Positions 34,227 through 43,137 of a stretch of DNA of 64,000 nt are shown piece by piece (position 1 is the first letter of the stretch; each line of letters begins with the position of its first letter). Where the stretch lies: contig DASRVZ010000099.1 in assembly GCA_035654835.1 (NCBI GenBank), positions 1-64,000 of the forward strand. The letters run 5' to 3'. Origin of the DNA: UBA4719 sp035654835. Its GTDB lineage: Bacteria > Actinomycetota > Actinomycetes > Actinomycetales > Dermatophilaceae. The notes under the pieces are model-generated. The model was not told the DNA's origin. It searched no databases and saw only the letters and a program-made list of their open reading frames with translations. The position numbers and the translations under genes were made by a program.

Positions 34227-34913
34227 TCAGTCCTGCGGTTCGGGCGCCGGCAGCTCGGTTGGGGTGAGCGGGGTCTTGCCCCGCACGAGCATCATCCCCA
34301 TGATCGCCAGCGCACACAGGTAAGCAGGCCACCCCAGCGCGATCTTGGCCACTCCCAGCATGGTGACCTGCCCCGCGAGGTACAGCGGGAACATCACCGC
34401 CACCCGCACGGCATACAGCAGGACGAGCACCATGGTCAGTTTCTGACACACCCTGACCAGACCGCCGTCACGTCGCCACGCCGTGGGGTCCTCCGCCATC
34501 TGTGGATCACCCGCGGCGACGATGAACCCGACGATCGGCCAGCGCACGACGACAGACAGCAATGAGCCGACACCCCAGGCAGCACTGGTCAGGATGCCGG
34601 GCAGGAATGCCGCCTCTGCGCGTCCACTGCGCAACGCGAAGTACGCGGCGATGGCAGTGGCCAGGACGGCCGACAGGACATAGCGCGGCGTCTGGCGGCT
34701 CGAAAGACGCACCAGCAGCAGGATCAGTACGATGACCGCCGAGGCTGCCACCGCGATCTTGACGTCGTGTCGCCACATCCATGCTGCCACGAATGCGACC
34801 GTCGGCAGCGCCGTCTCTAGCGAACCTCGCGCGCCCCCCATCGCGGACGAAAGTCGCTCGCGGATAAGGGTTTCGACGGTGTGTGCCGCGCTGTCGCCGG
34901 GTGATCTGGTCAC
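34227..34913 (-). CDS. DUF3159 membrane protein
   Basis: A 228-residue multi-pass membrane protein with about five or six hydrophobic helices, from TALPTVAFVAAWM near residue 35 to YLCALAIMGMML near the C-terminus, and a proline-rich cytosolic tail. A conserved DUF3159 segment is FLPGILTSAAWGVGSLLSVV followed by RWPIVGFIVA. The start is uncertain: GTG at 34913 has GAGGA upstream and follows the OB gene stop, while GTG at 34934 would overlap that gene by 11 bp. In actinobacteria this family is found next to the OB-fold gene and the CeoB/CeoC pair, as here. The function is unknown, possibly in ion or pH homeostasis. Confidence 0.85.
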   Translation of the reverse strand: MTRSPGDSAAHTVETLIRERLSSAMGGARGSLETALPTVAFVAAWMWRHDVKIAVAASAVIVLILLLVRLSSRQTPRYVLSAVLATAIAAYFALRSGRAEAAFLPGILTSAAWGVGSLLSVVVRWPIVGFIVAAGDPQMAEDPTAWRRDGGLVRVCQKLTMVLVLLYAVRVAVMFPLYLAGQVTMLGVAKIALGWPAYLCALAIMGMMLVRGKTPLTPTELPAPEPQD

Positions 34914-34923
34914 GATGTCCTCG

Positions 34924-35331
34924 CTAGTGGCCACGGGTCGGCTTGATCTCATAGGCCGGGTTGAACATGGTGGCAATGCCGTGCTTGAAGGTCACACGCC
35001 CCCGTGCGGTCAGGTACGTGCCCGGCACTATTCCGCCGATCCGTCGGCGCCCGAGCCAGATGAGGTCGAGGGTCTTGCTGCCGTCATACAGCTCCACCAC
35101 GAGTGCCGGGACGTTGACGCGAGGTCGCAACGTGACGCTTCGCACGGAGCCACAGACAACGGCATCGGCGCGGTCTCTCAGTTCGGCGATCGGAGTGGCA
35201 CCCTGGCGCCCAGCGTCCTCCTGCAGCTCACGGGCCTCGAACTCCAGCTCCGTGCTGGACAGCCGGGTCGCGACGCGCGCCACCAGCCCAGGCTTGCTCT
35301 CCTTGGAGCGACTTCGCTGGTCATTCGTCAT
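34924..35331 (-). CDS. OB-fold nucleic-acid-binding protein
   Basis: A 135-residue protein whose C-terminal 85 residues form an OB-fold (VVCGSVRSVTLRP, LVVELYDGSKTLDLIWLGRR, GTYLTARGRVTFKHG), like the tRNA-anticodon-type OB domain. The N-terminal 40 residues are charged and probably helical. It is conserved in actinobacteria next to DUF3159 and DUF3710. I chose the ATG at 35331 (start of MTNDQRSRSK), which overlaps nothing essential; the longer frame to 35376 would overlap the DUF3710 gene. Its partner, RNA or DNA, is unknown. Confidence 0.85.
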   Translation of the reverse strand: MTNDQRSRSKESKPGLVARVATRLSSTELEFEARELQEDAGRQGATPIAELRDRADAVVCGSVRSVTLRPRVNVPALVVELYDGSKTLDLIWLGRRRIGGIVPGTYLTARGRVTFKHGIATMFNPAYEIKPTRGH

Positions 35332-35347
35332 TGCTGCGTCCCACCGC

Positions 35348-36139
35348 CTAGTGGATCTCGGTGATCTCTGGGCCACGTTCGAACGGCTTCAGATCGCTGA
35401 GGTTCGGGGCTGCAGGCTCCTCGTCGGCTCCATGTTCAACAACCGGTTCCGGCTGATCAGGCAGTTTCAGCGCCAACAGCTCACGCGGCGCCATGGCCTC
35501 GTCGCCGCGCACCACGACCGTTGCCCTGACCACGTCCAAGAGCACGGAGGCCGCGTCCTCGTCGATGGCTGCACGGCCACTGAGGACCGCGCGCAGGAAC
35601 CATCGGGGACCATCGACACCGATGAATCGCGCAGGAGAGAAGACCGTGCGGCCGTCGGGGCCCTGACCCGGCATCCTGGCCTGCAGCTCAGGACCAAACG
35701 GACCGGACGTCAGATCGGCTGTGCCGCCCTGGCTGGTGATGCTGGCGGCGATCTCGTGACGAATGTCAAGCCAGACACCGTCGCTGCGCGGCGCGGCAAA
35801 GGCCTGCAGCTGGACAGCGGAATCACCCAGCACCGCGGTGACCCCGACCACCTTCTGGGACTCCTGCTCCACCTCGAGACGCAGCTCCATGCCGGGCACC
35901 CCGGTCACCCACAGCGACCCAAGATCCAGCCGGCCGTCCAACCCGTCCACCTCGGAACGGTCGAAAGGACCCGTCTTCTCGCTGCCTACCGCGGGACTGT
36001 CCGTCTGCCCGGACCCATGCGCGTCGGCCATGTCATCCGACTCAGGCGCATCCGTCGGGTGAGAGAGCGCAGCAGAGGTGTCTGCAGGCGTGGTGTCTGC
36101 AGGCGTGGTGTCTTTGGTGCCATGGCGGAAGATGCCCAC
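35348..36139 (-). CDS. DUF3710 protein
   Basis: A 263-residue conserved actinobacterial protein. The N-terminal 60 residues are disordered and contain a TTPAD repeat coming from a 15-bp DNA repeat. The DUF3710 core (about 65-225) includes RLDLGSLWVTGVPGMELRLE, VQLQAFAAPRSDGVWLDIRH, RFIGVDGPRWFLRAVLSG and ASVLLDVVRATVVVRG. It has no membrane helix or signal. It is found next to dut in most actinobacteria, and the stop-start distance here (6 bp between dut stop and this start) suggests cotranscription. No biochemical role is known. Confidence 0.88.
   Translation of the reverse strand: MGIFRHGTKDTTPADTTPADTSAALSHPTDAPESDDMADAHGSGQTDSPAVGSEKTGPFDRSEVDGLDGRLDLGSLWVTGVPGMELRLEVEQESQKVVGVTAVLGDSAVQLQAFAAPRSDGVWLDIRHEIAASITSQGGTADLTSGPFGPELQARMPGQGPDGRTVFSPARFIGVDGPRWFLRAVLSGRAAIDEDAASVLLDVVRATVVVRGDEAMAPRELLALKLPDQPEPVVEHGADEEPAAPNLSDLKPFERGPEITEIH
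36077..36110 (-). repeat. 15-bp tandem repeat in DUF3710 gene
   Basis: GGTGTCTGCAGGCGT is repeated at 36077-36091 and 36092-36106, with a partial third copy. In the minus-strand frame it encodes the TTPAD-type repeat of the disordered N-terminus. Confidence 0.75.
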
Positions 36140-36145
36140 GTTTCG

Positions 36146-36649
36146 TCAGTCCCTCGTCGTTGATGTCAGCGATGGTGTCGTTGAAGCGGGTGGCGGGCCG
36201 AACCCGCCACTGGCTCCATGTCCAGTGTCCCCCCGTTGACTGCCCGGAAGCGACTCCACTTCGACGAAGTGGGCCTCGCTGACCCGTTGGACCACGAGCT
36301 GGGCGATCCGGTCGCCCCGGATGATGCTGAATGCCTCGTGGCTATCCGTGTTGAGCAGGTTGACGAGGATCTCGCCGCGGTACCCCGCGTCGATCGTGCC
36401 GGGCGCGTTGACCATCGTAATGCCGTGTCTGGCTGCCAGCCCCGAGCGCGGGTGGACGAACCCGGCATACCCAGCGGGGAGGGCGATGGCGACACCGGTC
36501 GAGACGAGGGCTCGCTGCCCGGGCGCGAGGTCCATGTCCTCACGGGCGTACAGGTCCACCCCGGCGTCGCCCGGGTGTGCGTAGCAGGGTAACGGCAGAT
36601 CGGGGTCCAGCCGCGAGATCAACACCTGAACCCGTGAAGGATCAATCAT
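36146..36649 (-). CDS. dut: dUTP diphosphatase
   Basis: A homotrimeric dUTPase of 167 residues that hydrolyses dUTP to dUMP, keeping uracil out of DNA and feeding thymidylate synthesis. All five motifs are present: AGVDLYA, PRSG, the GTIDAGYRGEI loop with the catalytic Asp, RIAQLVVQ and the C-terminal arm RGDTGHGASGGFG. A short low-complexity tail follows the arm. I chose the ATG at 36649, about eight bases after an AAGGG site; a GTG at 36655 is possible. It lies in the conserved DUF4193-dut-DUF3710-OB-DUF3159 run on the minus strand. Confidence 0.96.
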   Translation of the reverse strand: MIDPSRVQVLISRLDPDLPLPCYAHPGDAGVDLYAREDMDLAPGQRALVSTGVAIALPAGYAGFVHPRSGLAARHGITMVNAPGTIDAGYRGEILVNLLNTDSHEAFSIIRGDRIAQLVVQRVSEAHFVEVESLPGSQRGDTGHGASGGFGPPPASTTPSLTSTTRD

Positions 36650-36700
36650 GGTCACAGCCCTTGGTCGAGTTTCCTGCCGCACACGCCATCGGGGTTCGGC

Positions 36701-37000
36701 TCAGGCAGCGCAATCGCGACAAACCGGCTGGCCGTTGACTTCCTTGGCCAGCTGGCTGCGGTGATGTACGAGGAAGCACCGTGAACAGGTGAACTCATCA
36801 GCTTGCTTGGGAACCACGCGCACCGACAGCTCTTCGCCGGACAGGTCGGCCCCGGGCAGCTCAAAGCCCTCGGCCTGCTCGGTCTCGTCTACGTCAACGC
36901 TCGACGCACTCTTGTCGACGCGCCGCGACTTCAACTCCTCGATCGAGTCTTCGGCGTCGTCGTCGTCAGTCTTGCGTGGCGCGTCATAGTCAGTCGCCAT
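36701..37000 (-). CDS. DUF4193 zinc-binding protein
   Basis: A 99-residue acidic protein. Four cysteines at the C-terminus, FTCSRCF (72, 75) and VCRDCAA (94, 97), make a probable zinc site. The first half is rich in Asp/Glu and the middle has a conserved ELPGADLSGEELSVRVVPKQ stretch. The ATG at 37000 is preceded by AAGGAGG at a longer than usual distance. DUF4193 is confined to actinobacteria and sits beside dut. The role is unknown; the zinc ribbon and acidic tail are compatible with binding RNA polymerase or another nucleic-acid complex, but this is speculation. Confidence 0.88.
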   Translation of the reverse strand: MATDYDAPRKTDDDDAEDSIEELKSRRVDKSASSVDVDETEQAEGFELPGADLSGEELSVRVVPKQADEFTCSRCFLVHHRSQLAKEVNGQPVCRDCAA

Positions 37001-37181
37001 GGCGGTTGTCGCCCTCCTTGAGGTCTTAACAGGATCCGTGGTGCGTCGCTGCGGGGTCAACGCGCGGCCGTGTGTTTTTGTGCCCGCTTGCGGGGCGGAT
37101 TGTGCCCTATCAGCAGCCTCCCTGTCACCTTGGGGTTTCCACCAGTTGGTCAAGGACCCCCGAGATGTGCCGGCTCGCCGC

Positions 37182-38045
37182 TCAGCGCAGGGGTGCCAAC
37201 GCTTCCAACCGGCGCAGCAACGCGGCATGGACGCCTGGTCCGGCTGCCACCACGGCTGCCTGGCCCGGAGGTATCCCGTTCAGGCCCGTCACCAGCGCCC
37301 CTGCCTCGGCGGCGATGATCCACCCGGCCGCGAGATCCCACGGGTTGAGGCCCGACTCGTAGTACGCGTCGACCCTGCCGCATGCGACGGCGCAGAGATC
37401 AAGTGCGGCGCTGCCGGCGCGACGGATGTCGCGGATCTCCGGCAACATCGCGCTGAGCACCTCACCTTGGCGAGCACGCACCTCAGGCACGTAGCCGAAG
37501 CCGGTCGCGATGAGAGACTGCAGCAGGACGTCGACGGCGTTGACCCTGATCGCGGTGTCCTCACCGGCCACCAGGACATAGGCACCGCCGCCCCGTCGGG
37601 AGTGGAAGATCTCTCCGGTGAGCGGGTTGCAGATTGCGCCGGCGACCGGTTGCCACTGCCCTGGCGTCCCGGCGTCGCCGATCACGGCGGCCACCGAGAC
37701 GCAATAGGCGGGGATCCCGTAGAGATAGTTGACGGTCCCGTCGATCGGGTCGATGACCCATGTGATGCCGGAGGTCCCAGCCGAAGCCCCGTCCTCCTCC
37801 CCAAGGACCGCGTCATCGGGCCGGGCGCCCAACAGGATGCGTCGCAGGAGCAGCTCTGACTCTTGGTCCATCACGGTCACGATGTCGTTGACACTGCTCT
37901 TGGTGTCCAGGACCCCCATGCCGCGTGGGCGGTCGTCAACGATGAACCGCCCGGCCGCACCGGCAGCCGTCACCGCAAGCTCTTCGAGCTCGCGAAGGAG
38001 TGGTTCGGGCATGTCACGACCCGACAACATCAGGTCAACAGGCAT
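37182..38045 (-). CDS. suhB: Inositol monophosphatase family protein
   Basis: A 287-residue member of the Mg-dependent FIG/IMPase superfamily. Metal-binding motifs are SSVNDIVTVMDQESE, LGEEDG, the signature WVIDPIDGTVNY and GLNPWDLAAGWIIA near the C-terminus. It would dephosphorylate inositol phosphates, supplying inositol for mycothiol and phosphatidylinositol, or a related sugar phosphate. Its ATG overlaps the ferrochelatase stop by one base (TGATG), so translation is coupled. The upstream in-frame extension to 38108 would lie wholly inside hemH and is rejected. The DUF4193 gene follows after about 180 bp, and that gap looks empty. Confidence 0.93.
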   Translation of the reverse strand: MPVDLMLSGRDMPEPLLRELEELAVTAAGAAGRFIVDDRPRGMGVLDTKSSVNDIVTVMDQESELLLRRILLGARPDDAVLGEEDGASAGTSGITWVIDPIDGTVNYLYGIPAYCVSVAAVIGDAGTPGQWQPVAGAICNPLTGEIFHSRRGGGAYVLVAGEDTAIRVNAVDVLLQSLIATGFGYVPEVRARQGEVLSAMLPEIRDIRRAGSAALDLCAVACGRVDAYYESGLNPWDLAAGWIIAAEAGALVTGLNGIPPGQAAVVAAGPGVHAALLRRLEALAPLR

Positions 38046-39187
38046 CAGTCGGACCCACAGAGCGCGGGGCGGGATGCCCGCAGGTTGGGACAACAACCCG
38101 GGCGGCATACGGGCGGGAACACGTCGTCACCGGGCCAGAAAGGAACGGCCCTCGGAGCCTGACCACGGGCCTGCGCAGCTCGCTCGAACGCGAGGTCGAC
38201 GAGACCCGATACGAACTCGGGGTCGGTACCGACCGTGGGAACGCGCACCATCTCCAGGCCAACGTCGGCCGCCGTCTGCGCAGCTTCGGTGTCAAGGTCG
38301 AACTGGACCTCCATGTGATCGGAGACGAACCCGATCGGCGCCACCACAACGGTCTTGACCCCGGAGCCAGCCAGCGTCCGCAGCGCGTCGTTGACATCCG
38401 GGTCGAGCCACGGCTGTGAGGGAGGACCCGATCGGGAGCAGTAGACCAGCTCGTGGTCCAGGCCTCGGCTCAAAGTCGCGTTGACCTCTTCGGTGATGGC
38501 TGCAGCCAGTGCCAGGTGCTGGCGGCGGTATGCGTTGCCTTCGCCGTCACCGGGGCCGGAGGTGTCGTCGATGCCCTCAGGGATCGAGTGAGTGACGAAG
38601 ACCAGGCGGACCTCATCATCGGATCGCACCTGTTCCGAACGCCCGAGGGCGCGCACCGCCTCGGTCACGTGCCGCGCATTGACGCGCGAGAAGCCGGGGT
38701 GGTTGAAGTAGGGCCGCACCTTGTCGACCTCGATCTCGCGTCCCTCATCGGCGAGGGTCTGCACGGCAGCTGCAAGGTCCTCGCGGTACTGGCGGCAGGA
38801 GGAGTAGGAGCTGTAGGCGCTGGTGATGATGGTGAGCACGCGGCGCATACCGGCCTCGTGGGCCTCGCGCAGCGTGTCGGTCACGAAGGGGTGGAAGTTG
38901 CGGTTGCCCCACAACAGCGGCGTCGTGAGCTCGCGGCGGTCCAGCTCGGAACGCAGGGCGCTCAGCAGCGCGCGGTTCTGGTCGTTGATGGGGCTCTTGC
39001 CGCCGAACGAGTAGTAGTGCTCGGCCACCGCGGCGAGTCGATCGTCGGGGATGCCACGCCCGGCGGTCACGGTGCGCAGGAACGGCATCACGTCGTCGGG
39101 CTCCTCCGGCCCGCCAAAAGACAGCAGCAGTATGCCGTCGTACGGGGCAAGTGAGCCGGTGTGGGTTCCGGACTGGGGCGAGGTCAC
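38045..39187 (-). CDS. hemH: Ferrochelatase (coproporphyrin-type, with 2Fe-2S ligands)
   Basis: A 380-residue enzyme that inserts ferrous iron into coproporphyrin III in the actinobacterial heme route. Signatures are LLSFGGPEEPDDVMPFL at the N-terminus, SAYSSYSSCRQYRED, the catalytic-His segment FVTHSIPEG and PIGFVSDHMEVQFDLD. Actinobacterial ferrochelatases carry a 2Fe-2S cluster with one internal cysteine and three near the C-terminus; here the SSC cysteine and the C-terminal CRPGCCPN plus a final ALCGSD match. The GTG start has GGAG seven bases upstream. It is coupled to suhB by TGATG. With hemE and chdC it gives three of the late heme steps in the window. Confidence 0.95.
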   Translation of the reverse strand: MTSPQSGTHTGSLAPYDGILLLSFGGPEEPDDVMPFLRTVTAGRGIPDDRLAAVAEHYYSFGGKSPINDQNRALLSALRSELDRRELTTPLLWGNRNFHPFVTDTLREAHEAGMRRVLTIITSAYSSYSSCRQYREDLAAAVQTLADEGREIEVDKVRPYFNHPGFSRVNARHVTEAVRALGRSEQVRSDDEVRLVFVTHSIPEGIDDTSGPGDGEGNAYRRQHLALAAAITEEVNATLSRGLDHELVYCSRSGPPSQPWLDPDVNDALRTLAGSGVKTVVVAPIGFVSDHMEVQFDLDTEAAQTAADVGLEMVRVPTVGTDPEFVSGLVDLAFERAAQARGQAPRAVPFWPGDDVFPPVCRPGCCPNLRASRPALCGSD

Positions 39188-39335
39188 AAGGTTCTCCGGT
39201 TCGCGGGAGGGTAGCAGGAGATCGGCGGCGTCAATCAGGATGGTTGTCCAAAACTACCGTTGCGGCGTGGCTTGTGCCCTGCCGGTCGTTGAAGATGGCA
39301 GAGTCTGTTGTTGTCGGGCGACTCAGGAGATGGCG

Positions 39336-40457
39336 ATGCAAGACCTGCAACTTATCGGCGTACATGAGGACGGTGAGCACCTCCTGCTCAGCGGAGCCGA
39401 GGGCGCCCGCTTTCGGATGCTGGTCGACGCGCCGTTGCGGGCGGCGATCCGGCATGATCGGCCGCGCCTGGGACGGCCCCAGACGGGGAACGACGGCGGC
39501 CTGCGCCCGCGCGATGTCCAGGCCCTGATCCGGGCTGGTGCCTCCGCCGAGGAGACCGCCGAGCGCGCCGGATGGCCAGTCGAGAAGGTCCACCGCTACG
39601 AGGGCCCGATCCTGGCCGAACGTGAGCACGTTGCCGGTCTGGCCCGTGCTGCCCGTCTGCGCACACGCAACGGTGCCTACACAGGCGCCAGCGCTCCCAC
39701 GCTGTCCGCACGGGTGTCAGAGCGACTCAAGGGCCGCGGCGTCGACCCCAGGGAGGCCAGCTGGGACTCGAGGCGGGCCGAGGACGGCCCATGGACCGTC
39801 GTCCTGACCTTTGCCGCGGGAGGACGCCAGCGTCAGGCGTCATGGAGCTTCGACCTTGCCGACCGGACCGTGTCCGCCGTCGATGACGAGGCCCGCTGGC
39901 TGAGCGAGGAGGAGCAGCTCGCCGCAGGGCCGATCCCTGCCCCGCATCTGGCATCGGCAGCGTTGCGCACCACCAGGGTCTATGACCTGGAGGCCGAGGG
40001 TGGCCTTCGTACGAGCGCCCCCGAAGACCTCCCCGACGATCTCCCCGACGAGCCCATCGACCTGATGACCGCGATGCGCGAGCGCACCACCGCGCGGAGC
40101 CGCCGCAAGCCGGGCGGTCGTCGTGGCTCACCCCACGCCCCTACCAACGTGCCGGGTGCCGGTGACCACGTCCCCGACCAGGCGTTGCCCCTTGAGGACC
40201 TGGCGTACGACCCCGAGATGATGCCGCCTCCCCCGGCTGCCCACGCCGACCCTGATCCGTCTGGTGTCGACGGTCGCCCTGAACCGGACGCAGCCGCTTA
40301 TCTCATCGACCTGACCGATGAACAGGTCGAGCCCAAGACGGCGAACGCACAGCCCGTGCGGCGCAAGGCCGCGCGCAAGGGTGGTCGACCGAACGTCCCG
40401 GCCTGGGACGAGATCATGTTCGGCTCAAAACCGCGCGTCGACCATTCCTCATCCTGA
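39336..40457 (+). CDS. sepH: SepH (DUF3071) cell-division protein
   Basis: A 373-residue protein of the SepH family, which binds FtsZ and promotes its assembly in Streptomyces and Mycobacterium. The DUF3071 domain (about 1-165) starts with MQDLQLIGVHEDGEHLLL and contains a helix-turn-helix-like segment ASAEETAERAGWPVEKVHRY. A variable acidic and proline-rich linker follows, and the protein ends with the conserved family motif PAWDEIMFGSKP. The ATG at 39336 has AGGAG six bases upstream; an ATG two codons earlier would be too close to it. A hairpin separates it from the convergent tdk gene. Confidence 0.93.
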   Translation: MQDLQLIGVHEDGEHLLLSGAEGARFRMLVDAPLRAAIRHDRPRLGRPQTGNDGGLRPRDVQALIRAGASAEETAERAGWPVEKVHRYEGPILAEREHVAGLARAARLRTRNGAYTGASAPTLSARVSERLKGRGVDPREASWDSRRAEDGPWTVVLTFAAGGRQRQASWSFDLADRTVSAVDDEARWLSEEEQLAAGPIPAPHLASAALRTTRVYDLEAEGGLRTSAPEDLPDDLPDEPIDLMTAMRERTTARSRRKPGGRRGSPHAPTNVPGAGDHVPDQALPLEDLAYDPEMMPPPPAAHADPDPSGVDGRPEPDAAAYLIDLTDEQVEPKTANAQPVRRKAARKGGRPNVPAWDEIMFGSKPRVDHSSS

Positions 40458-40472
40458 ACGCCGATTACATCT

Positions 40473-40505
40473 GAGCACTCGATTGTGAGCGCCGATCGTG
40501 TGCTC
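40473..40505. terminator. Hairpin between convergent sepH and tdk
   Basis: GAGCACTCGAT (40473-40483) pairs with ATCGTGTGCTC (40495-40505) over 11 positions with one mismatch and an 11-base loop. It lies in the 75-bp gap between the two stop codons and could terminate both genes. Confidence 0.55.
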
Positions 40506-40532
40506 GGCTGGAACCTGCGAGACGTCTCGTGA

Positions 40533-41219
40533 TCAGGCCTTGAGCCCGGGCGCCGGAATCGGGCAGTAGTCGAGGTCGAACGGGAGGAGCTCGGGCGAGA
40601 TCGCCACGGCCCGAGCAGCGTGTGAGGTCATCCTGCGCATGTAGTGGCGCCGGCACAGCACCTCGTACTCCACCACGCCAACCTCGTCGGGTGCGATGTC
40701 TCCCACTACGATCTGCGCACCCTCGAGAACCATCGCGCCATCCACGACCCGGGCGTTGGTCGTCGCACGGCGGCCACACCAGCACAGCGCTTCCACCTGG
40801 AGCGTCTGGACGCGGTCGGCCAGCTCGATCATCCGTTGCGACCCGGGGAAGAGCTCAGTCCTGAAGTCGGCAGTGATACCGAAGGCGTAGACATCGACAT
40901 CCATCTCGTCCACCAGCCTGGCGAGCTGTTCAACCTGTGCCGGGGTATAGAACTGGGCCTCGTCGCAGATCAGGTAGTCCACCCGCTGGCCGCTCGTGGC
41001 GCGGCCCACGACGACGTCCCAGAAGTCGAGGCCGTCCAACACCTCAAGGGCGGTGGTGGCCAGACCAAGACGTGAGGACAGCACCGCCTCGCCGGCCCGG
41101 TCGTGCTTGGTGAATATCAGCCCCGCCCGCCCCCTGGCCGCGTGGTTGTGGTCCATCTGCAGGGCCAGGGTGGACTTGCCACAGTCCATCGTGCCGGAGA
41201 AGAAAACGAGTTCAGCCAC
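40533..41219 (-). CDS. tdk: Thymidine kinase (type II, TK1-like)
   Basis: A 228-residue cytosolic kinase of the TK1 family that phosphorylates thymidine for salvage. The P-loop is SGTMDCGKST, the Walker B-type segment is LICDEAQF, and the lasso region contains CWCGR with a second zinc pair in CRRHY. The start is GTG at 41219 with no Shine-Dalgarno; TAGAGT lies eight bases upstream on the minus strand, suggesting a leaderless message. It is next to, and on the same strand as, the alkaline phosphatase-like gene, 25 bp upstream. Confidence 0.95.
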   Translation of the reverse strand: MAELVFFSGTMDCGKSTLALQMDHNHAARGRAGLIFTKHDRAGEAVLSSRLGLATTALEVLDGLDFWDVVVGRATSGQRVDYLICDEAQFYTPAQVEQLARLVDEMDVDVYAFGITADFRTELFPGSQRMIELADRVQTLQVEALCWCGRRATTNARVVDGAMVLEGAQIVVGDIAPDEVGVVEYEVLCRRHYMRRMTSHAARAVAISPELLPFDLDYCPIPAPGLKA

Positions 41220-41233
41220 GGAAGGGAACTCTA
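41220..41233 (-). promoter_or_regulatory. Leaderless-type -10 element of tdk
   Basis: On the minus strand TAGAGT (41233-41228) is followed by TCCCTTCC and then GTG at 41219. The 8-base gap is slightly longer than in the other examples in this window. Confidence 0.35.
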
Positions 41234-41244
41234 ATGGGTGCCGG

Positions 41245-42414
41245 TCACGGACCCTCAGCCATGTCCCGCGCGGCCACCTCGACCAAGGGGATCGCCATCT
41301 CCTCGGGGGTCAGCGATCCGTGAAGACCCAACAATGCCAACAGCCGTGGTCGCGCGGTCCGGGAGTCAACGATGGCGAAGTTGTCACGCATGGCCACGAT
41401 GACGTCGCCGATGCGGGGCAGGACATGTTCTGAGACCGTGCCGAACAGCCCGTGTCCGATCGCCTCGTCCCGGCTCAGCACCCAGGCCCGCGTGTCCACC
41501 CGCTCGCGCCACGTGGCGAGCACGTCGGAGGTGGCGCCGGGCTCGCAGTACAGCTGGAGTGATCGAGGTTCACCGCCCACGTGCCGGACACCCCCCGCCA
41601 GCTCGGCGTCGTGCGCAAGATCGATCCGCAGGGCGTGTGGGGCATCCACCATGCCGTGGTCTGCGGTGACGTAGACCGAGGTGTCCGAGGGGACACTTGC
41701 CACGAGTCGGGCGAGGGACCGGTCGATCAGCTCAAGCTCATCACCCCACTCCCAGGACTGGCAGCCGTGCACGTGCCCCACCTTGTCGAGCTCTCCCCAG
41801 TAGAGATAGACGAGGGCACGTTTGCTGGCCCGCACTGCGGTCAGCGCCGCATCAACCCGCGCCTCGAGGGAGTGCGCCGCCTTGAAGGCCCCGCCACGCA
41901 ACGCCGCATTGGTCAGTCCAGAGCCGTCGAAGAATCCCGGGCCGACGCGGGTGACGGTCAAGCCGTTGGCGGCCGCGCGCTCGAAAACGGTCTGGCTCGG
42001 CTGCCACACGCGCGGATCCGGACCATCTTCCCAGGACAGCTCGTTGAGCAGGCGGTCCTCACCGGGTACGAGCACCTCATAGCCGACGAGCCCGTGGGCG
42101 CCGGGCGGCAGACCCGTCCCAAAGGTGCCCATGCTGGTCGCGGTGGTCGATGGAAAACCCGCACAGATCCGGTATGCCGAGGGCAACAGCCCGCGTAGGA
42201 ACGGGGCGTGCCCGCTGCGCTGGCGCAACAAGTCATATCCGAGCCCATCGATGAGCACCACCACCGCACGGCGCGCCGGCAGCAGCTCGAGCAGGTCGCG
42301 CGGAATGCCATCGTCCCGGGCAGGCTCTGCCACTCCCAACGACCGCACCACGGCAGGCAGTACGCCGGCCAGCCCAGAGGCGTCATACGCAGGCGGCAGG
42401 TTCTGGTCGAACAC
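41245..42414 (-). CDS. Alkaline phosphatase/nucleotide pyrophosphatase family protein
   Basis: A 389-residue metal-dependent phosphodiesterase-like protein. The metal-binding Asp is in VVLIDGLGYDLL, the nucleophile Thr/Ser region is FPSTTATSMGTFGTGLPPG, and further ligands are in LDKVGHVHG and VTADHGMVD. No signal peptide is visible, so it is probably cytosolic. The substrate is unknown. The GTG start at 42414 has GAGG about eight bases upstream, and the upstream frame to 42546 is not family-like. This places the start 11 bp after the DUF5998 stop. The order sepH, tdk, this gene, DUF5998 is conserved in many actinobacteria. Confidence 0.88.
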   Translation of the reverse strand: MFDQNLPPAYDASGLAGVLPAVVRSLGVAEPARDDGIPRDLLELLPARRAVVVLIDGLGYDLLRQRSGHAPFLRGLLPSAYRICAGFPSTTATSMGTFGTGLPPGAHGLVGYEVLVPGEDRLLNELSWEDGPDPRVWQPSQTVFERAAANGLTVTRVGPGFFDGSGLTNAALRGGAFKAAHSLEARVDAALTAVRASKRALVYLYWGELDKVGHVHGCQSWEWGDELELIDRSLARLVASVPSDTSVYVTADHGMVDAPHALRIDLAHDAELAGGVRHVGGEPRSLQLYCEPGATSDVLATWRERVDTRAWVLSRDEAIGHGLFGTVSEHVLPRIGDVIVAMRDNFAIVDSRTARPRLLALLGLHGSLTPEEMAIPLVEVAARDMAEGP

Positions 42415-42424
42415 AGAGGTGGCC

Positions 42425-43057
42425 TCAGTGTCCAATGGCCGCCGACAACGATCGAGCGAACGCCATGGCCTGCGCCAGCGCGGGCTCGCCGTCGGCATCG
42501 GCACTGATCCGCAACCCGATGTCGTCAGTGGCGATGGTCCCCTCATAGCCGTGGTCGGCCGCGCAGCTCGGGTCGCCGCAGGTCGCAGGCATCACGTCGA
42601 CCCGGCTGACCGCACCCCAGCCAAGGGTCAGGGTGAGCTCGCGTCCCAGCGAGCCGGGCACGTAGGTGGCGGGGGACGTCACCACGTGAGTCAGCATGAC
42701 GCCCCGCACGGCACTGAGCGGCACGCACTCGGATGTCGCAGTCACGGTCGCCCCGGGCGCCGTGTCGTCCGGTTGAGCGCCTTCATCTTCGGACGAGTGG
42801 TCGTCGGCATGCGCGACGACGAGTCGAGTGGGAGTCAGGGCGAGCACGGTGATATGTCTGCGTACGCTGTCGTGGTCGAACGTCGTCTCCTGGTGCACCA
42901 GGTGCGAGACAATCTCGTCACCGGCGACAGCCGACTCGACCACGTCCGCCACCAGCGCCGGGTAGTAGCCGGCACGCTCGATGTCCTTGGTCAGCGCGCT
43001 CGGGAGCGGACGTCGTTGCTTCGTGACCTGGTCGGCGGTGTTACCCATGGGACCCAT
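42425..43057 (-). CDS. DUF5998 protein
   Basis: A 210-residue conserved actinobacterial protein. It starts with a helical segment (LPSALTKDIERAGYYPALVADVVESA), continues with a beta-rich core including the conserved HLVHQETTFDHDSVRRHITVLALTPTRLVVAHADDH stretch, and ends with a strand-rich PHM-like part with CGDPSCAADHGYEG. No membrane helix is seen. A Met at residue 4 (43048) may be the true start. It is upstream of, and probably cotranscribed with, the alkaline phosphatase-like gene. The function is unknown. Confidence 0.85.
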   Translation of the reverse strand: MGPMGNTADQVTKQRRPLPSALTKDIERAGYYPALVADVVESAVAGDEIVSHLVHQETTFDHDSVRRHITVLALTPTRLVVAHADDHSSEDEGAQPDDTAPGATVTATSECVPLSAVRGVMLTHVVTSPATYVPGSLGRELTLTLGWGAVSRVDVMPATCGDPSCAADHGYEGTIATDDIGLRISADADGEPALAQAMAFARSLSAAIGH

Positions 43058-43137
43058 CTTGGCCCATGCTTCCTCTCGGCGCGCACCATGTGCTCCCCAG
43101 ACGGCGACTGCGGCCCAAGGGCGGACCCGCCAGCGCG